The translations under genes and the position numbers were made by a program. Positions 17,340-24,857 of a stretch of 32,913 nucleotides of DNA are shown piece by piece; position 1 is the first letter of the stretch, and each line of letters begins with the position of its first letter. The notes under the pieces were generated by a model that was given only the letters and a program-made list of their open reading frames with translations, was not told the origin of the DNA and did no database searches. Where the stretch lies: positions 1-32,913 of the forward strand of contig CALZHT010000035.1 in assembly GCA_945787445.1 (NCBI GenBank), in the 5' to 3' direction. Source of the DNA: an uncultured Desulfobulbaceae bacterium (GTDB lineage: Bacteria > Desulfobacterota > Desulfobulbia > Desulfobulbales > CALZHT01).

Positions 17340-17562
17340 TAATTGATTGAGAATTTGATGATCCCGTAAAAAGGCAGGAAAGCGGTTAATGTGCCATGTG
17401 ATTTCATCTAGATATAACGCGCCCTGAGCGCAAGAGAAGAAGTCCTATTGGGGGATAATACATCGATGAACTGGCAACAGTTTTGTGAGAAATTCCGGCT
17501 GAACTTATCACCTGTGTCATCACAAGGGATCACAAGGATGTCAAACCGTCCGCGTAGCAGAC

Positions 17563-17582
17563 AAATCGTATTTTTACGATTT
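17563..17582 (-). terminator. Short hairpin just after glrR
   Basis: An 8-bp stem AAATCGTA/TACGATTT with a 4-base loop lies 16-35 bases beyond the glrR stop on the minus strand. It is AT-rich and lacks a clear T-run, so it would be a weak terminator. Confidence 0.4.
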
Positions 17583-17597
17583 CATCAATTTTGGTAG

Positions 17598-18974
17598 TTA
17601 ACTGTCAGATAGGCCGTTCGCGTTTGAGGCGGGATTGAAAAGTTCTGGTTCAATGGTATGACGTTGCAAGAGTTTGTAGAAGTTTGTCCGATTGCGTTTT
17701 GCCAAGCGGGCCGCCTGGCTCACCTTACCTCCGGTGATTTGTAAAAGTTGGCTTAAATATTCCCGCTCAAACCTTCTCTTTGCCTCATCATAGGGAAGTA
17801 TTTCTATTCCAGGATTGCGCAATGCACGTTTTATTAGGGAGGGCGGGATTATGGAGGTAGGTGAAAGGGCTACTACCTGTTCGACAACATTTAGCAATTG
17901 CCTGACATTTCCTGGCCAGGATGCGCTTACTAATAATTCCATGGCCTCTGGAGAAACTTTGAACTTTTTATTGTCCTTTTTGCCTGATTCCTGAAGAAAA
18001 TATCCCGTTAAAAGTGGGATATCTTCACGCCTCTTATGTAACGGAGGTACATCAAGCGATACGACGTTGAGTCTATAATATAAATCTTCTCTGAATGTAC
18101 CATCGGTCATTTCTTGGTCGATGTCTTTGTGGGTTGCTGAAATGACCCGGATATCAACAGAAACGCTTTCTGTACTACCAACGGGCCGCACCGTTTGTTC
18201 CTGCAAAGCCCGGAGCAGTTTGGCCTGAAGAACCAAAGGCATATCGCCAATTTCATCAAGAAAGAGCGTACCACCAGTTGCAGCCTGGATTAATCCTATA
18301 TGGTCTTTTGTTGCCCCGGTAAAAGATCCTTTCCGGTGTCCGAAAAGTTCAGACTCAAGCAGAGGCTCTGGGATCGCGCTGCAGTTGATTGCCACAAAGG
18401 GCTGTTTGCAACGAGGGCTTGCTTTGTGGATGGCTTTAGCAATCAGCTCTTTGCCTGTGCCGCTGGCTCCTGAAATAAATACACTCACATCCCCTTGCGC
18501 TACAAGAAAGGCCTGTTGGAGTAATTCCTCCATGACCGGGCTTCGAGTTACAATTTCTTGTCGCCATTCAGATTCATCCACAGTATCTTTGCTTACTCCC
18601 GAATCCCCGGAGATTTGCAAAGCCTTTTGTATTTGTTCAAGAAGAATTTTGCCATCCACAGGTTTTGACAGAAAACTGAAAATTCCCTGTTTTGTGGCAG
18701 CAACGGCTTCAGGTATGGTGCCATGTCCAGTAAGCATTATTACCGGTAGGGCTGGATTGATTTCATTAATGGCAGAAAATAATGACATGCCATCCATGCC
18801 TTCCATGCGCAGGTCGGTGACAACCACGTCTGGTCGAATTAAGGACACTCGTGACAGAGCTTTTTCGCCACCTTCGACACAGTCAACATCATACCCGGAT
18901 GAGTTTAAGAGGATAGACATTACCCGCAATAATCTGGGATCATCATCTACTATCAATATTCTTGGCTTCTTCAT
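17598..18974 (-). CDS. glrR: GlrR-like sigma-54-dependent response regulator
   Basis: 458 residues. A receiver domain (1-120) with acidic pocket D10-D12, phospho-acceptor D54 in VVTDLRMEGMDG and SKPVDG leads into an AAA+ sigma-54 interaction domain (about 145-385) with GASGTGKE Walker A, GSFTGA loop, GGTLFLDEIGDMP and FREDLYYRLNV. The C-terminal Fis-type HTH (about 410-445) reads QAARLAKRNRTNFYKLLQRH. From memory it follows E. coli GlrR (QseF) closely along its whole length, including SFLSKPVD and the recognition helix. GSFTGA instead of GAFTGA is a known variant. No GlrK-type kinase gene is in the window. It reads toward the two lipoprotein genes, which carry sigma-54-type promoters, so they are its likely targets. 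Confidence 0.9.
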   Translation of the reverse strand: MKKPRILIVDDDPRLLRVMSILLNSSGYDVDCVEGGEKALSRVSLIRPDVVVTDLRMEGMDGMSLFSAINEINPALPVIMLTGHGTIPEAVAATKQGIFSFLSKPVDGKILLEQIQKALQISGDSGVSKDTVDESEWRQEIVTRSPVMEELLQQAFLVAQGDVSVFISGASGTGKELIAKAIHKASPRCKQPFVAINCSAIPEPLLESELFGHRKGSFTGATKDHIGLIQAATGGTLFLDEIGDMPLVLQAKLLRALQEQTVRPVGSTESVSVDIRVISATHKDIDQEMTDGTFREDLYYRLNVVSLDVPPLHKRREDIPLLTGYFLQESGKKDNKKFKVSPEAMELLVSASWPGNVRQLLNVVEQVVALSPTSIIPPSLIKRALRNPGIEILPYDEAKRRFEREYLSQLLQITGGKVSQAARLAKRNRTNFYKLLQRHTIEPELFNPASNANGLSDS

Positions 18975-19736
18975 AATGAAGTAATTCGTAAGTACCTATT
19001 TTAACTAAGATAGCGAGATCAATATATATGAAAGATCCAATTTGCAATCATAAGAAACAATCAAACGTAAGTATTATATATCGAAATTTTTTTTAAGTAT
19101 CTTTTATGATTTGGATACAAAAGTCCGGCAACTATCTATATATTTCTTGTTCGACGGAGATGGAATATCATTCAAATGAGGATAAGAGCTTGTATGATAC
19201 ACCTCTCACGTTAATCTATATTCATTGTCATACTTGGCATGAGGTTTTAATGCAATGTAAACATACCTCTTAAATAATGGTTCCTGGGGATAATGACGTA
19301 AAACCTGGATTGAAACAACGTTTTTATGCTTAAAAAATCATGATACCTGGTAAATTCTTATCATTTCGCAGATTACTATCTTTTAATCTCAAAACTGAAC
19401 AGAGAACCGTGGGGAATACTTATTCGTCCTCGATTGTTTTAATTCAACACCATATACATCCAAATAATGTCAAAAGAAAAATCCTGCCGCTAGCCATGTA
19501 GCTTCGCTCCAGGAGCCAAACGAATACCCAACTATATTTGATTATATTGATTTAACGGGAAATAAAAAATAAAATTTGAATAATTTTGAAATGGCGAGAA
19601 ATTTTTTTAAAGGATATTTTTTTGATTAGCTTAAGGGAAGGAATGATCAGTTTGGAGAGACAGCCCGATTTTAGGGTTGGGAAATTAATGTGCCATAAAA
19701 GGTAGGGAATAAATCATTCTCTGTAAAAAAAGAAAA
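18975..19736. other. Long non-coding gap between glrR and the curli-like cluster
   Basis: About 760 AT-rich bases without a convincing ORF on either strand. It should hold the glrR promoter. I found no riboswitch landmarks and no correctly spaced sigma-54 site (a TTGGCATG at about 19227 has the wrong spacing). A conserved small RNA cannot be excluded by eye. Confidence 0.5.
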
Positions 19737-19758
19737 GGGACGGCTTGGTTGCCGACCC
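19726..19758 (-). terminator. Rho-independent terminator of the curli-like cluster
   Basis: On the minus strand GGGTCGGC-AACCAA-GCCGTCCC forms an 8-bp stem with one T-T mismatch (19758-19737), followed by TTTTCTTTTTTT. It lies 65 bases past the stop of the last cluster gene. Confidence 0.88.
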
Positions 19759-19822
19759 CATCTTTCTTTATCAGAGAGCAAAAAATTGTAAAACAATTAC
19801 TGGTTGTATACATCAACCTCTC

Positions 19823-20674
19823 TTACTTGACCGGAAGGTCAATGCTTTTTTGCTGAATAGCTCCGATGGTCTGCTCTTCAGGGATTACTTCGATTACAGT
19901 TTCATCAGTGTTTTGGATTTCATTTTTACTGACTGTTTTGTTTGCCCGAGCTTCTTTGAAGTCATCGTCCTGGGCGCCAAGTCCTTCAACTTCAAGGACA
20001 TCACCTTCATAGAGTATTCTCTCGCCCAAAACGTTTGAAACCTCGCCGACATTAAGGGACATTTTAACATGGGCATCGCCATATTCATCCCAAAAGTATT
20101 CCGTTACATTGGCGAGATAGATTGTGGCCATTACCTTTGTTTTAATGACGTCTGATTTCAGGATGTAATTTTCAACGGTTGTCTGGCTCTCTAAAGTAAA
20201 GCCAATTATTCGTTCTATAAGCTGTTTATAGGCATCAAGCTCAGCGACGCGGAGGGCCTGGATAGGACCGGCATTGGCTTGGGTTGAGGTGGCAAAGCCA
20301 ACCCGCTTGTACGTTTGATTGCCCAACTCCACGGTATCGCCGTCAATATTGGTAATGCTCTCAAGGGTTACAGAAGCGATGACTTTGGCTATATCTTTTT
20401 CGCGGTCATAAACCACTTCATCATAGACAATACCATGGAGGCTTGCCTGGGTTTTTGATTCTATGCTTCCGACAAAGTTTGCAGCGACGACGTCAACAAC
20501 TTTTTCGCTGGTCTTGACCTTCAAGCCGTGTACTGTTTCTACCAAGGCCCTTTTGGCAACAACCTTTGCCGCCGAGATGGTCATCATCCGTTTATTGCCG
20601 GCCCAGCAGTAAGAGCTGGCAAGAAATAAACTGATCAGAATAAGAGAAATTGTTTTTAGCGTTCTGAGGTTCAT
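19823..20674 (-). CDS. Exported LPP20/FlgT-N-like protein of the curli-like cluster
   Basis: 283 residues with a cleavable signal peptide (hydrophobic 7-20, SSYCWA then GN). The mature part has the pattern of LPP20/FlgT N-terminal domains: a helix AAKVVAKRALVETVHGLKV, strands with VVYDREKDIAKVIASVTLE, then a second helix RVAELDAYKQLIERIIGF and a strand-rich segment ending HVKMSLNVGEV. The C-terminal 60 residues are acidic and unstructured. Such proteins often neighbour CsgG-family genes and are thought to help outer-membrane assemblies; the role here is inferred. It starts 107 bases after the CsgG-like gene, with AGAGG before the ATG, and is followed by the cluster terminator. Confidence 0.65.
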   Translation of the reverse strand: MNLRTLKTISLILISLFLASSYCWAGNKRMMTISAAKVVAKRALVETVHGLKVKTSEKVVDVVAANFVGSIESKTQASLHGIVYDEVVYDREKDIAKVIASVTLESITNIDGDTVELGNQTYKRVGFATSTQANAGPIQALRVAELDAYKQLIERIIGFTLESQTTVENYILKSDVIKTKVMATIYLANVTEYFWDEYGDAHVKMSLNVGEVSNVLGERILYEGDVLEVEGLGAQDDDFKEARANKTVSKNEIQNTDETVIEVIPEEQTIGAIQQKSIDLPVK

Positions 20675-20781
20675 GGGTTTGCCTCTTGAATATCTTAATG
20701 GTTAGTAATGGGTTGACTTTTTTTTACAGACTTCGTATCTGCCTTTTATTTATCTACTGCGGACAAAGGTAAAAGCCCATT

Positions 20782-22119
20782 CTACCAATCACTTTCACTT
20801 AAAATCCTGCCACCGCCGAAGGTACGGACCCGCGGTTTAACTCTCCTTTCCGGCTCACTTGCAGCAACCTCCTCTTCAGCAGCTTCTTGAGGGGCTGCAA
20901 CAGGTTCTTCTGCCGGAGCACTTACAACTGTTGCCTGCATTTCGACAGGAGTCTGTTCCTCTACAACGGCTGTTTGTTCCGCTTGGATGCTTTCTATGAA
21001 TTTGGCAATTTTGGTGCGTTCGCCGAGGGTTTCATCAGTGATAGGGACTGATATGTACAGATTGAGATAGGTATCCTTATCAATAGATGAGCTATCAGCC
21101 TGGAAGTTACTGTCAAATTGTTGTAATGCTGCCACGGTATCAGAATCTAGCTCACCATTTAATGGAGCTTGGTAGCCGTGTAACCTTAAAAGTTCTTGAG
21201 TTCGCACGATTTTTTCCGGTTCAGAGAGGCTGTAATAGTAAGATGTTACTGCTCCAATAATTACAGGATCCTCTTGAGCGCCCGGAATCAAATTCCAATA
21301 CGGCAGAGCAAGATATTTGCTGACGATTTGGATAACGCTTAGCTCAACCAAGAGCCGCACCGCAGCATGCCGTCCCTGAACTTTTTTTACAGTTCCCTTC
21401 AAACCAATGGTAGGACCAAGCAAAGAGAAGCCTATGCTTTCTTGTCTGGTTGCCTTGTCAACCTTAATACTGTTAACAGCCTGCATTCTGGCAATACCGC
21501 TCAGGGTTTGAAAATCTATCAGGTTAAAATCCAGTGTGATTCTGGAGAGTGCTGTTTTTGCTCCTGCACCTGTTTCCAAGGAAATTTTATCTGAAGGAAC
21601 CCATTTTGGAAGACCGCTGACAGAAGCTTCTGCATCAAAATCAGTGTTTTTTCCCCGTGTTTCAAGCCCCCGGTCAAATTCAGTAATAGCTCCGGTCATT
21701 ACAACATCTGGGATTATCTTGTTCTCAAAGGTTGAATAACCGGTCGCATATGTATTCTGAAAGAAAGCAGGATCATATGGAATATAAACAACGTTTCCCC
21801 CAACAGCATTCAGAGTACTTTTAACCATTTCGGTAATATCTCTTGGAATTTCTCCACTAGTAAAGGCCGAGGTCCCCGTCACATCCCCAACATCCTTTGC
21901 CATTATATTCAGGGCCACTGTGTTATAAATCTGTGTCATCTTCCCCAAATCGAGAATTGCCTGGGAAAAAGAAGTTACTTTATTCTCCGGTGCTACTTCC
22001 CTAAGAGAAACATCAACTTTATGAGGATTACCGCACGAAACAAGAAACTGCAAAAGTAGTGATGCAACTAAAATGCTTCGCAGACGTTTATACATATTTA
22101 CCTTAGATGGAACTTTCAT
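20782..22119 (-). CDS. CsgG/HfaB-like outer-membrane secretion lipoprotein with peptidoglycan-binding domain
   Basis: 445 residues. A lipobox FLVSC29 marks a lipoprotein. Residues about 50-285 follow the CsgG fold: an N-terminal helix-strand segment (MAKDVGDVTG...EMVKSTLNAVGG), IIPDVVMTGAITEFD, a channel-loop region, ALSRITLDFNLIDFQTLSG, and GRHAAVRLLVELSVIQIVSKY near the end. Residues about 295-355 look like a PG_binding_1 domain (VRTQELLRLHGY, then LDSDTVAALQQFDSNF). The last 95 are Glu/Ala/Pro-rich. CsgG forms the nonameric curli export channel and HfaB is its holdfast-anchor relative; a fused wall-binding domain would fix the channel to peptidoglycan. A second start (22095) also has a good ribosome site. 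Position behind two exported small or repeat proteins supports an export role. Confidence 0.78.
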   Translation of the reverse strand: MKVPSKVNMYKRLRSILVASLLLQFLVSCGNPHKVDVSLREVAPENKVTSFSQAILDLGKMTQIYNTVALNIMAKDVGDVTGTSAFTSGEIPRDITEMVKSTLNAVGGNVVYIPYDPAFFQNTYATGYSTFENKIIPDVVMTGAITEFDRGLETRGKNTDFDAEASVSGLPKWVPSDKISLETGAGAKTALSRITLDFNLIDFQTLSGIARMQAVNSIKVDKATRQESIGFSLLGPTIGLKGTVKKVQGRHAAVRLLVELSVIQIVSKYLALPYWNLIPGAQEDPVIIGAVTSYYYSLSEPEKIVRTQELLRLHGYQAPLNGELDSDTVAALQQFDSNFQADSSSIDKDTYLNLYISVPITDETLGERTKIAKFIESIQAEQTAVVEEQTPVEMQATVVSAPAEEPVAAPQEAAEEEVAASEPERRVKPRVRTFGGGRILSESDW

Positions 22120-22145
22120 GACGCTCGCCTTTGTTTAGCGTTAAA

Positions 22146-22520
22146 TTATTTTTTTATGTTTGTAGCATTAATATCGCTATCTTTTATAACGATATATATG
22201 TCACCTTTGTGCTTGGCGCCGGCTCCAATATTAACGCCGCCAACATTTACACCGCCACCATCGCCTCCGGAACCTTCATTGACACTATCATGACCAGAAA
22301 CGCCCATCTCGTCCTTTATTTTCTTGGCACCTGCAGAAGCGCGCGCCTGAACCTTTTGTGATATAAACTTTGTATTTTCATTCATTTTGATACTGTCGTA
22401 TCCACTGACATTGTCATCAATGGCAATACCGTCATCCAGGTCGTTTCCCCAACTGTTTTCATAAGCTATGAGGGGAGTGATGGTCAACCATGTTACGATT
22501 AGAAACCATTTGGTATACAT
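22146..22520 (-). CDS. Small exported partner of the repeat protein (candidate minor subunit)
   Basis: 124 residues from ATG 22520, chosen because GGAGGGAGAA stands directly in front. The N-terminus is a signal peptide (about 1-16), followed by a polar mature part rich in Gly, Asn and Asp. The last 45 residues are glycine-rich and then read VNIGAGAKHKGDIYIVIKD and SDINATNIK. This resembles the IG.M.IKNSNVSGK stretch of the large repeat protein next door, so it could play a CsgB-like nucleating or capping role. I do not recognise a named family. It lies 26 bases before the CsgG-like gene and 131 bases after the repeat gene, with a hairpin in between. Confidence 0.7.
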   Translation of the reverse strand: MYTKWFLIVTWLTITPLIAYENSWGNDLDDGIAIDDNVSGYDSIKMNENTKFISQKVQARASAGAKKIKDEMGVSGHDSVNEGSGGDGGGVNVGGVNIGAGAKHKGDIYIVIKDSDINATNIKK

Positions 22521-22585
22521 TTCTCCCTCCTTCAAGATTCAGCCAATGTTGTTTTTTTATAAATTTTCTATTTAGGGGCTGGTGG

Positions 22586-22622
22586 CCCATAAGGCTGTAG
22601 CTTATGCCTACAGCCTTATGGG
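22586..22622 (-). terminator. 15-bp perfect hairpin between repeat-protein and partner genes
   Basis: CCCATAAGGCTGTAG and its exact complement enclose a seven-base loop (22601-22607), 30 bases beyond the repeat-protein stop. There is no T-run, so it may act as a leaky attenuator or 3'-end stabiliser that sets a high ratio of repeat protein to downstream products. Confidence 0.65.
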
Positions 22623-22651
22623 CAGAGATGGCTTGATTATTTAGTCATCTA

Positions 22652-23692
22652 CTATTCAACCTTAACCCCGCCGATTGTTGACTCAGCACCGAGTCCCAGA
22701 GCGGTAGCCTTTGATCTGTTTGCATCAACATTCTGCTTGATATCGCCAGATACATTAGAGTTCTTAATTTCCATTGAACCGATTTTTGCTTCAGCACCGA
22801 GTCCCAGAGCAGTTGCTTTTGACCTGTTGGCCTTGACATTCTGGCTCACTTTACCGGATACATTGGAGTTCTTGATACTCATGTCACCAATGGCAGCTTC
22901 AGCACCGAGTCCCAGAGCAGTTGCCTTTGACCTGTTAGCCTTGACATTTTGTTTTACTTTACCGGATACATTGGAATTCTTGATATCCATGGCGCCGATC
23001 TTGGCTTCAGCACCGAGTCCCAGAGCAGTTGCTTTTGACCTGTTGGCCTTGACATTTTGGCTCACTTTGCCTGATACATTGGAATCCTTGATATCCATGG
23101 CGCCTATCTTGGCTTCAGCACCGAGTCCGAGCGCCGTTGCTTTTGACCTGTTGGCCTTGACATTCTGGTCCACTTTACCTGAAATATTGGAATTCTTAAT
23201 GTTCATATCGCCAATGGCAGCCTCAGCACCGAGTCCAAGCGCAGTTGCTTTTGACCTGTTAGCCTTGACATTTTGTTTTACTTTGCCGGATACATTGGAA
23301 TTTTTAATGTCCATTCCGCCGATTGTTGCCTCAGCACCGAGTCCGAGCGCAGTTGCTTTGGACCTGTTGGCCTTGACATTCTGTTTTACTTTGCCGGATA
23401 CATTGGAATCCTTAATTTCCATGCCGCCAATTGTTGCCTCTGCACCGAGTCCGAGCGCAGTTGCTTTGGACCTGTTGGCCTTGACATTTTGTTTTACTTT
23501 TCCTGATACATTGGAGTTTTTAATCTTCATAGCACCCACATTGGCCTCAGCGCCAAGGCCGAGAGCTGTGGCTTTGGTTCTGTTAGCCTTAACGCTCTGT
23601 TCCACTTTTCCTGATACATTGGATGCTGCAACGGCCAGACCGCTGCTCATCAAGAAGATACCTACTGTTGCTAATGTTACTAATTTTTTCAT
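22652..23692 (-). CDS. Exported protein of nine 36-residue repeats, candidate curli-like fibre subunit
   Basis: 346 residues: a clear signal peptide (1-23, ending GLAVAA) and then nine repeats (eight of 36 residues, the last of 35) with nothing else. The unit runs SNVSGKVKQNVKANRSKA followed by TALGLGAEA.IG.M.IKN; the block ANRSKATALGLGAEA is invariant in repeats 2-8. The first (EQSVKANRT) and last (SGDIKQNVDA) units differ most. The mature chain has no aromatic, Cys, Pro or His. Alternating polar/small residues suggest a beta-solenoid or amyloid. The unit has S-x4-Q-x4-N, close to but not the curlin S-x5-Q-x4-N-x5-Q pattern. AAGGAGG precedes the ATG. With a CsgG-like channel downstream, a secreted fibre subunit is the best guess; an antifreeze-like or S-layer-type solenoid is an alternative. 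Confidence 0.85.
   Translation of the reverse strand: MKKLVTLATVGIFLMSSGLAVAASNVSGKVEQSVKANRTKATALGLGAEANVGAMKIKNSNVSGKVKQNVKANRSKATALGLGAEATIGGMEIKDSNVSGKVKQNVKANRSKATALGLGAEATIGGMDIKNSNVSGKVKQNVKANRSKATALGLGAEAAIGDMNIKNSNISGKVDQNVKANRSKATALGLGAEAKIGAMDIKDSNVSGKVSQNVKANRSKATALGLGAEAKIGAMDIKNSNVSGKVKQNVKANRSKATALGLGAEAAIGDMSIKNSNVSGKVSQNVKANRSKATALGLGAEAKIGSMEIKNSNVSGDIKQNVDANRSKATALGLGAESTIGGVKVE
22655..23623. repeat. Tandem array of nine ~108-bp coding repeats
   Basis: The array encodes the 36-residue repeats. Copies share the protein sequence more strictly than the DNA: the LGLGAEA segment is written with CCCAGAGC or CCGAGCGC variants, so selection on the protein is acting besides copying between units. 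Copy number is likely to vary between strains. Confidence 0.93.
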
Positions 23693-23763
23693 GACCTTTC
23701 CCTCCTTAAGTTATTTGTTGCCAAATGTTTAACTACATTTGCCATTAAAAAACTGAGATTTCA

Positions 23764-23769
23764 ATTATA
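23764..23769 (-). promoter_or_regulatory. Possible -10 box for the curli-like cluster
   Basis: A perfect TATAAT on the minus strand, 72 bases before the repeat-protein start, has only a poor -35 (TTTCAG, 18 bases upstream). No properly spaced sigma-54 site was found in this gap. Confidence 0.35.
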
Positions 23770-23958
23770 ATCTAATAAGTACTGTATCTGAAAGAAAATA
23801 ATTAATTAATTTTTTAAAATGATTTTATACAATTTATTGAACCTTATCGTACAACTTTGCTTTGAATTATTAGCAAGTTATGGAGGTCTGCGGGCTTTCT
23901 TTCCGGGGAAGGGCGCTTGCCACTTCCTGCCTTGTCCGCTTTTCCGAAAGTTTTTATG

Positions 23959-24098
23959 AGATATTTTTTTGTCGCGAGCCCAGGTCGAATCGCATTCGAA
24001 ACTTCCTGTTCTGCATTTGATTTTGTAATTTAGCCCTTTCATTTATTAAGACCTGATTTTTCGCTTTTAAGTTCTTGGTTTTCGCTCTGTCTTTACTG
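23959..24098. repeat. Direct repeat copy B, downstream of the PEP-CTERM gene
   Basis: About 140 bases, close to 90 percent identical by eye to copy A at 24607-24745 and in the same orientation. Shared landmarks include GATATTTTTTTG, GGTCGAATCGC.TTCGAAACT, GTTCTGCATTTGATTTTGT and CCTTTCATTTATTAAGACC. A small conserved hairpin (TCGAA/TTCGA) lies in the first. It ends two bases before the PEP-CTERM stop codon and lies about 270 bases ahead of the repeat-protein gene. Confidence 0.88.
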
Positions 24099-24099
24099 T

Positions 24100-24516
24100 T
24101 TATTTTTTGTTATTTCGTAACCGTCGTAATCCTGCCAAACCCACAAGACCAGTGCCGAAAAGTAACATGGTGGCTGGTTCAGGAACAGGCGCTCCTCCAG
24201 TGCTCTCTGTTCTATTATCAGTCCAGCTCTTTAAACCACCTAAAAAAATACCATCACCACCAAGCCATCCGTAATAATCATCATTATGTTCGGCATCAAC
24301 CATTGACGATCGTAAAGAATTCCATATGGGATAATTACTGCCGTATAAAAAATACTTAATGGTACTTCCTAATTCAGCCTCCTGGATATAAATTGACTCA
24401 CCAGCCGTCAAACCATCGAATGTTATTAATGTGCCATTCGCTTTTGGTGTCGCAAGGACCAGTAGAGCCACAAATGATCCAAGAAAAAGAACAGTTACCT
24501 TCGATGCTTTTCCCAT
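24100..24516 (-). CDS. PEP-CTERM sorting-signal protein
   Basis: 138 residues from ATG 24516 (GGGGTGAGG in front). There is an N-terminal signal peptide (about 8-27, ending PKANG), a short polar middle (LITFDGLTAGESIYIQEAEL) and a classic C-terminal PEP-CTERM tail: VPEPATMLLFGTGLVGLAG followed by a basic cluster. The tail is recognised by an exosortase, none of which is in this window, so the protein should be processed at the membrane and delivered to the surface or extracellular matrix. No catalytic motif is visible in the middle region. Flanking 140-base direct repeats suggest past duplication. Confidence 0.88.
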   Translation of the reverse strand: MGKASKVTVLFLGSFVALLVLATPKANGTLITFDGLTAGESIYIQEAELGSTIKYFLYGSNYPIWNSLRSSMVDAEHNDDYYGWLGGDGIFLGGLKSWTDNRTESTGGAPVPEPATMLLFGTGLVGLAGLRRLRNNKK

Positions 24517-24606
24517 GACCTCACCCCCCTCTTTGTTTTGATTATTGTATTTTCCTACTCCCCTCGGAAATCTCATTCCCAAATGCTGCTGCATCCTGAT
24601 GCAAGG

Positions 24607-24745
24607 AGATATTTTTTTGCTGCGAACCCGGGTCGAATCGCCTTCGAAACTTCCCGTTCTGCATTTGATTTTGTGGTTTAACCCTTTCATTTATTAAGAC
24701 CTGATTTTTCGTTTTTACGTTTGTGGTTTTCTCTCTGTCTTTATT
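24607..24745. repeat. Direct repeat copy A, in the PEP-CTERM leader
   Basis: Partner of copy B at 23959-24098, 648 bases away in the same orientation. It starts about 90 bases upstream of the PEP-CTERM ATG and probably lies in its leader or promoter region. The next bases toward the gene contain TGCATC/GATGCA, another small hairpin. Confidence 0.88.
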
Positions 24746-24772
24746 TAAGTTATAGCATGTCCAAATATCGCA

Positions 24773-24857
24773 ATCAGTGAAGTGTATCTTGTATATTTTG
24801 TGAAATAGTAACTTTGACACCACTTGTTCTTATTTTCGATGTGAAAGCATTCTCACA
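24773..24857. promoter_or_regulatory. Crp-type half-site cluster, PEP-CTERM side
   Basis: Contains ATCAGTGAAGT (24773) and TGTGAAATA (24799), a pair repeated with identical 26-base spacing at 24984 and 25010, plus TGTGA-N8-TCACA at 24840-24857. These are TGTGA-type half-sites in the gap between the divergent PEP-CTERM and Crp/Fnr genes. Confidence 0.5.

Noticed and set aside
17466-17597. 43-residue plus-strand frame starting MNWQQFCEKF
   Set aside because: It is plausible at first sight, but the ribosome site is poorly spaced, it has no recognisable family and it overlaps the hairpin after glrR. It could be a remnant; not enough to call.
19220-19245. TTGGCATG...AATGC as a sigma-54 promoter
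   Set aside because: The GG to GC distance is 14, not 10, and no plus-strand gene follows.
20660-20680. GGCAAACCC as a third c-di-GMP riboswitch
   Set aside because: Only the short GGCAAACC string is present; none of the other aptamer landmarks follow and the start codon is immediately after it.
22655-23623. CRISPR array
   Set aside because: The regular repeats are 108-base coding units with no spacers, inside a signal-peptide protein; no cas gene is nearby.
22737-23732. 331-residue open frame on the plus strand opposite the repeat gene
   Set aside because: It is the mirror image of the tandem array: a 108-base repeat without a stop in one antisense frame stays open throughout. It has no ribosome site and its composition is unnatural.
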